DNA from: an uncultured Clostridia bacterium
GTDB lineage: Bacteria; Bacillota; Clostridia; Christensenellales; Borkfalkiaceae
Length of the DNA stretch: 15,094 nt
Reading direction: 5' to 3'
NCBI GenBank assembly: GCA_947174955.1
Contig: CAMWKX010000012.1
Coordinates: forward strand, 1-15,094
Of the stretch, positions 13,570-15,094 are shown piece by piece; the stretch's first letter is position 1; every line of letters begins with the position of its first letter. The notes under the pieces are model-generated. The model made no database searches, was not told the origin of the DNA, and saw only the letters and a program-made list of their open reading frames with translations. Position numbers and translations under genes: made by a program.

Positions 13570-13977
13570 TCAGCAGTACTTGGCGATAAAATCGGGCAAC
13601 TGTTCCTTTTCGCAGCTGCAGGTTATCGTTAAAACAAGTCCGCTCTGGTTTGAAACCTTTTCGAGCATATAGAAAGTTGCGGCAAGATCTTTCAACTCTT
13701 TGCCTGCAATTCTCGCAATGCCGTCTAAGTATACGTATTCGATATCGTAGTTACCCGCAATTACGCCTTTTACAAAGCCGCAAAGCGCGTCCTCGCCGGC
13801 AACGTTGTACTCGGTAACGTTGATGAATCTCACGGCGCGGATAACGTCGTGAATGTAGCGGTCGGTATCGGTCACGAACACGCTTAACCCCTTTGCCGAA
13901 GCTGCGTTGGAGTTAGCAAGCTGAATAATCTGTTTGGTTTTGCCCGCGCCCTTAGGTCCGCAAATAATTTTTATCAT
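13570..13977 (-). CDS. Small P-loop NTPase of unknown function (135 aa)
   Basis: The protein begins MIKIICGPKGAGKT, a canonical Walker A at residues 7-14 directly after the first strand. A Walker B-like strand EYVYLD ends at Asp85, and a third hydrophobic strand LVLTITCS (114-121) is where many such ATPases place a sensor residue. The product is a minimal single-domain nucleotide-binding protein with no membrane segment or attached partner domain. The layout recalls small AAA/thymidine-kinase-like P-loop proteins found in clostridial genomes, but I see neither a thymidine-kinase lasso/zinc motif nor a helicase motif, so no substrate can be named. The start is well supported by AAGGAGGA upstream. 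The gene lies between the aminotransferase and thrC in the same direction but has its own likely promoter and a terminator-like hairpin, so it is probably transcribed separately. Confidence 0.85.
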   Translation of the reverse strand: MIKIICGPKGAGKTKQIIQLANSNAASAKGLSVFVTDTDRYIHDVIRAVRFINVTEYNVAGEDALCGFVKGVIAGNYDIEYVYLDGIARIAGKELKDLAATFYMLEKVSNQSGLVLTITCSCEKEQLPDFIAKYC

Positions 13978-13986
13978 TTATAGAAA

Positions 13987-13994
13987 TCCTCCTT
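13987..13994 (-). promoter_or_regulatory. Ribosome binding site AAGGAGGA of the P-loop gene
   Basis: AAGGAGGA (13994-13987) is the strongest Shine-Dalgarno in the window, 9 bases before the ATG at 13977. It fixes that start. Confidence 0.85.
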
Positions 13995-14024
13995 GATAAG
14001 TTTATAAAAACTTTCTTTTATAAT

Positions 14025-14052
14025 ATTTTATCATAAAAAGGGGGATTTTCAA
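14025..14052 (-). promoter_or_regulatory. Promoter for the P-loop gene (TTGAAA, 16 bp, TGATAAAAT)
   Basis: TTGAAA (14052-14047) and TAAAAT (14030-14025), preceded by TGA to form an extended -10, are 16 bases apart. The expected start is near 14018, giving a leader of about 40 bases that contains the AAGGAGGA site. Nearby AT-rich TATAAA strings are alternatives. Confidence 0.5.
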
Positions 14053-14063
14053 TACCTTTTTAA

Positions 14064-14083
14064 AAATTTCCGTCCGAAAATTT
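14064..14083 (-). terminator. Weak AT-rich hairpin after the aminotransferase gene
   Basis: On the minus strand AAATTTTC (14083-14076), loop GGAC and GGAAATTT (14071-14064) can form an 8-pair stem with one G-U pair, running into further U residues. It lies just after the stop codon at 14088. The stem is AT-rich, so it would be a weak terminator at best. Confidence 0.35.
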
Positions 14084-14087
14084 AACT

Positions 14088-15094
14088 TTACTTCAATTGC
14101 GAAGCAAAATGCGCTATGCGGCGCAGTCCTTCGAGCATATCTTCCATAGAAAGCGCGTACGAAAGCCTTATCGCGTCGTCGTCGCCGAAGCATATGCCCG
14201 GGGTTGCGGCAACCTTTTCGTGGGTTAAAAGCATATCGCAAAGATTAAGGCTGTCGTGCACCTTCTCGCCGTTGTACGACTTGCCGTACAGATTGTAGCA
14301 AAGTAGCATTACGTAGAACGCGCCGTCGGGCTTTACGTAGTCGAAGCCGAGAGGCTTCATCTCTTCAAGCACTTCCAGCATCTTTTCGCGGCGCTCGCCG
14401 AACGCCTTGACCATATCGTACATAGGCTGCTGGTCGCCGTCGAGAGCGGCAATCGTAGCGTACTGCGTCATCGTGTTTACGTTGGAAGTCGAGTGACTCT
14501 GGAAGGACGCGATAGCCTTTGCAATGGGCAGGGGCGCGGCAAGATAGCCCAAGCGCCAGCCCGTCATTGCGTACGACTTAGAAACGCCGTTGATAATTAT
14601 CGTGTTTTCCTTCATTTCGGGCGAAACCGCCGCGATAGAGAAATGCGTTTCGCCGCCGTAAATGAGTTTTTCGTAAATCTCGTCGGCAAGCACTATGAGG
14701 TTATGCTTTAAGCAGACCTCGGCAATGTCGCGGATTTCGCTCTCGGTATAGACCGCGCCCGTGGGGTTGCAGGGGCTGTTGAAAATGAGCATTTTGGTCT
14801 TGGGCGTAATCATCGCCTCTATCTGCGCCGCCGTAACCTTGTAGCCGTGGCGCGGAGTCGCGTATATGTATACGGGCACGCCGCCGCAGCTTTTGATAAC
14901 TTCGGGGTAGGTCAGCCAGTAGGGCTTGGGTATAAGCACCTCGTCGCCCTCTTCTATCGTTGCGAAAATCGCGTTGAAAATGGAGTGCTTTGCGCCGTTG
15001 GATACGATAATCTGCGCAGGCTCGTAGTCAAGACCGTTTTCGTCTTTGAGCTTTTTGCAGATGCTCTTTTTGAGCGCGGGCAGACCCGCCGCCG
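14088..15094 (-). CDS. Class I PLP aminotransferase, aspartate aminotransferase type (5' end beyond the window)
   Basis: An aspartate-type aminotransferase (aspartate + 2-oxoglutarate to oxaloacetate + glutamate) of fold type I. The visible 334 residues open with AAGLPALKKSI, then QIIVSNGAKHSIFNA (PLP-phosphate region), GDEVLIPKPYWLTYPEVIK, FNSPCNPTGAVY (substrate/PLP Asn), LADEIYEKLIYGG (Asp and Tyr contacting the PLP ring), and SKSYAMTGWRLGY, where the Lys encoded at 14577-14579 forms the Schiff base. The C-terminus runs to the stop at 14088. GAKHSIFN and SYAMTGWRLGY place it in the AspB/Ib subgroup found in Bacillota, but some members use other amino or keto acids, so I leave the symbol open. 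The frame is open to the right edge: about 60 N-terminal residues and the start lie outside. An internal GTG at 14939 is not the start, because family-conserved sequence lies upstream of it. A weak hairpin follows the gene. Confidence 0.93.
   Translation of the reverse strand, partial: AAGLPALKKSICKKLKDENGLDYEPAQIIVSNGAKHSIFNAIFATIEEGDEVLIPKPYWLTYPEVIKSCGGVPVYIYATPRHGYKVTAAQIEAMITPKTKMLIFNSPCNPTGAVYTESEIRDIAEVCLKHNLIVLADEIYEKLIYGGETHFSIAAVSPEMKENTIIINGVSKSYAMTGWRLGYLAAPLPIAKAIASFQSHSTSNVNTMTQYATIAALDGDQQPMYDMVKAFGERREKMLEVLEEMKPLGFDYVKPDGAFYVMLLCYNLYGKSYNGEKVHDSLNLCDMLLTHEKVAATPGICFGDDDAIRLSYALSMEDMLEGLRRIAHFASQLK

Noticed and set aside
1..15094. A CRISPR array, prophage, insertion sequence, tRNA or riboswitch
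   Set aside because: I looked for spaced direct repeats, transposase or integrase motifs, cloverleaf arms and long structured leaders in the gaps. The gaps are all short (under about 160 bases) and are accounted for by promoters, ribosome sites and hairpins.

Overview
The window looks like chromosomal DNA from an anaerobic Bacillota (Clostridia-type) bacterium. The evidence is an AddAB rather than RecBCD recombination nuclease, a NadB-NadC pair with a short clostridial-style NadB, Shine-Dalgarno sites of the AAGGAG type, and TTGACA/TATAAT promoters. I cannot name a genus. An uncultured gut-type lineage is a guess. Gene content is mostly housekeeping. I see no tRNA, rRNA, CRISPR array, phage or insertion sequence.

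Layout. The left edge (1 to about 57) appears not to belong to what follows. On the + strand it reads as the end of a Listeria-Bacteroides (InlB B-type) surface-protein repeat, and it abuts nadC, whose homology stops at the same place. From there nadC and nadB run leftwards as a translationally coupled NAD-synthesis operon, with a consensus promoter overlapped by inverted repeats. A small PRC-barrel-like gene diverges from nadB and converges, with one base between stop codons, on a three-helix membrane protein of unknown function. Positions 3020-9627 hold addB and addA (minus strand, ATGA overlap), which encode the two subunits of the AddAB helicase-nuclease for double-strand-break processing. 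A lipoprotein gene of unknown function diverges from addB and ends at a strong terminator shared with kdgK (2-keto-3-deoxygluconate kinase, minus strand). Further right, all on the minus strand, lie thrC (threonine synthase), a small P-loop ATPase gene, and a class I aspartate-type aminotransferase cut by the right edge.

How the genes relate. Aspartate links three of them by known biochemistry: the aminotransferase makes it, NadB/NadC turn it into NAD, and ThrC ends the aspartate-to-threonine branch. There is no sign that they form one regulated unit.

The most notable feature is in the expression signals. Four genes (nadB, the membrane protein, addB, the lipoprotein) have a clear -10 box only 7-10 bases from a well-placed ATG and no Shine-Dalgarno, which predicts leaderless mRNAs. 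Six other starts have good ribosome binding sites. The second notable feature is the apparent chimeric junction at the left edge.
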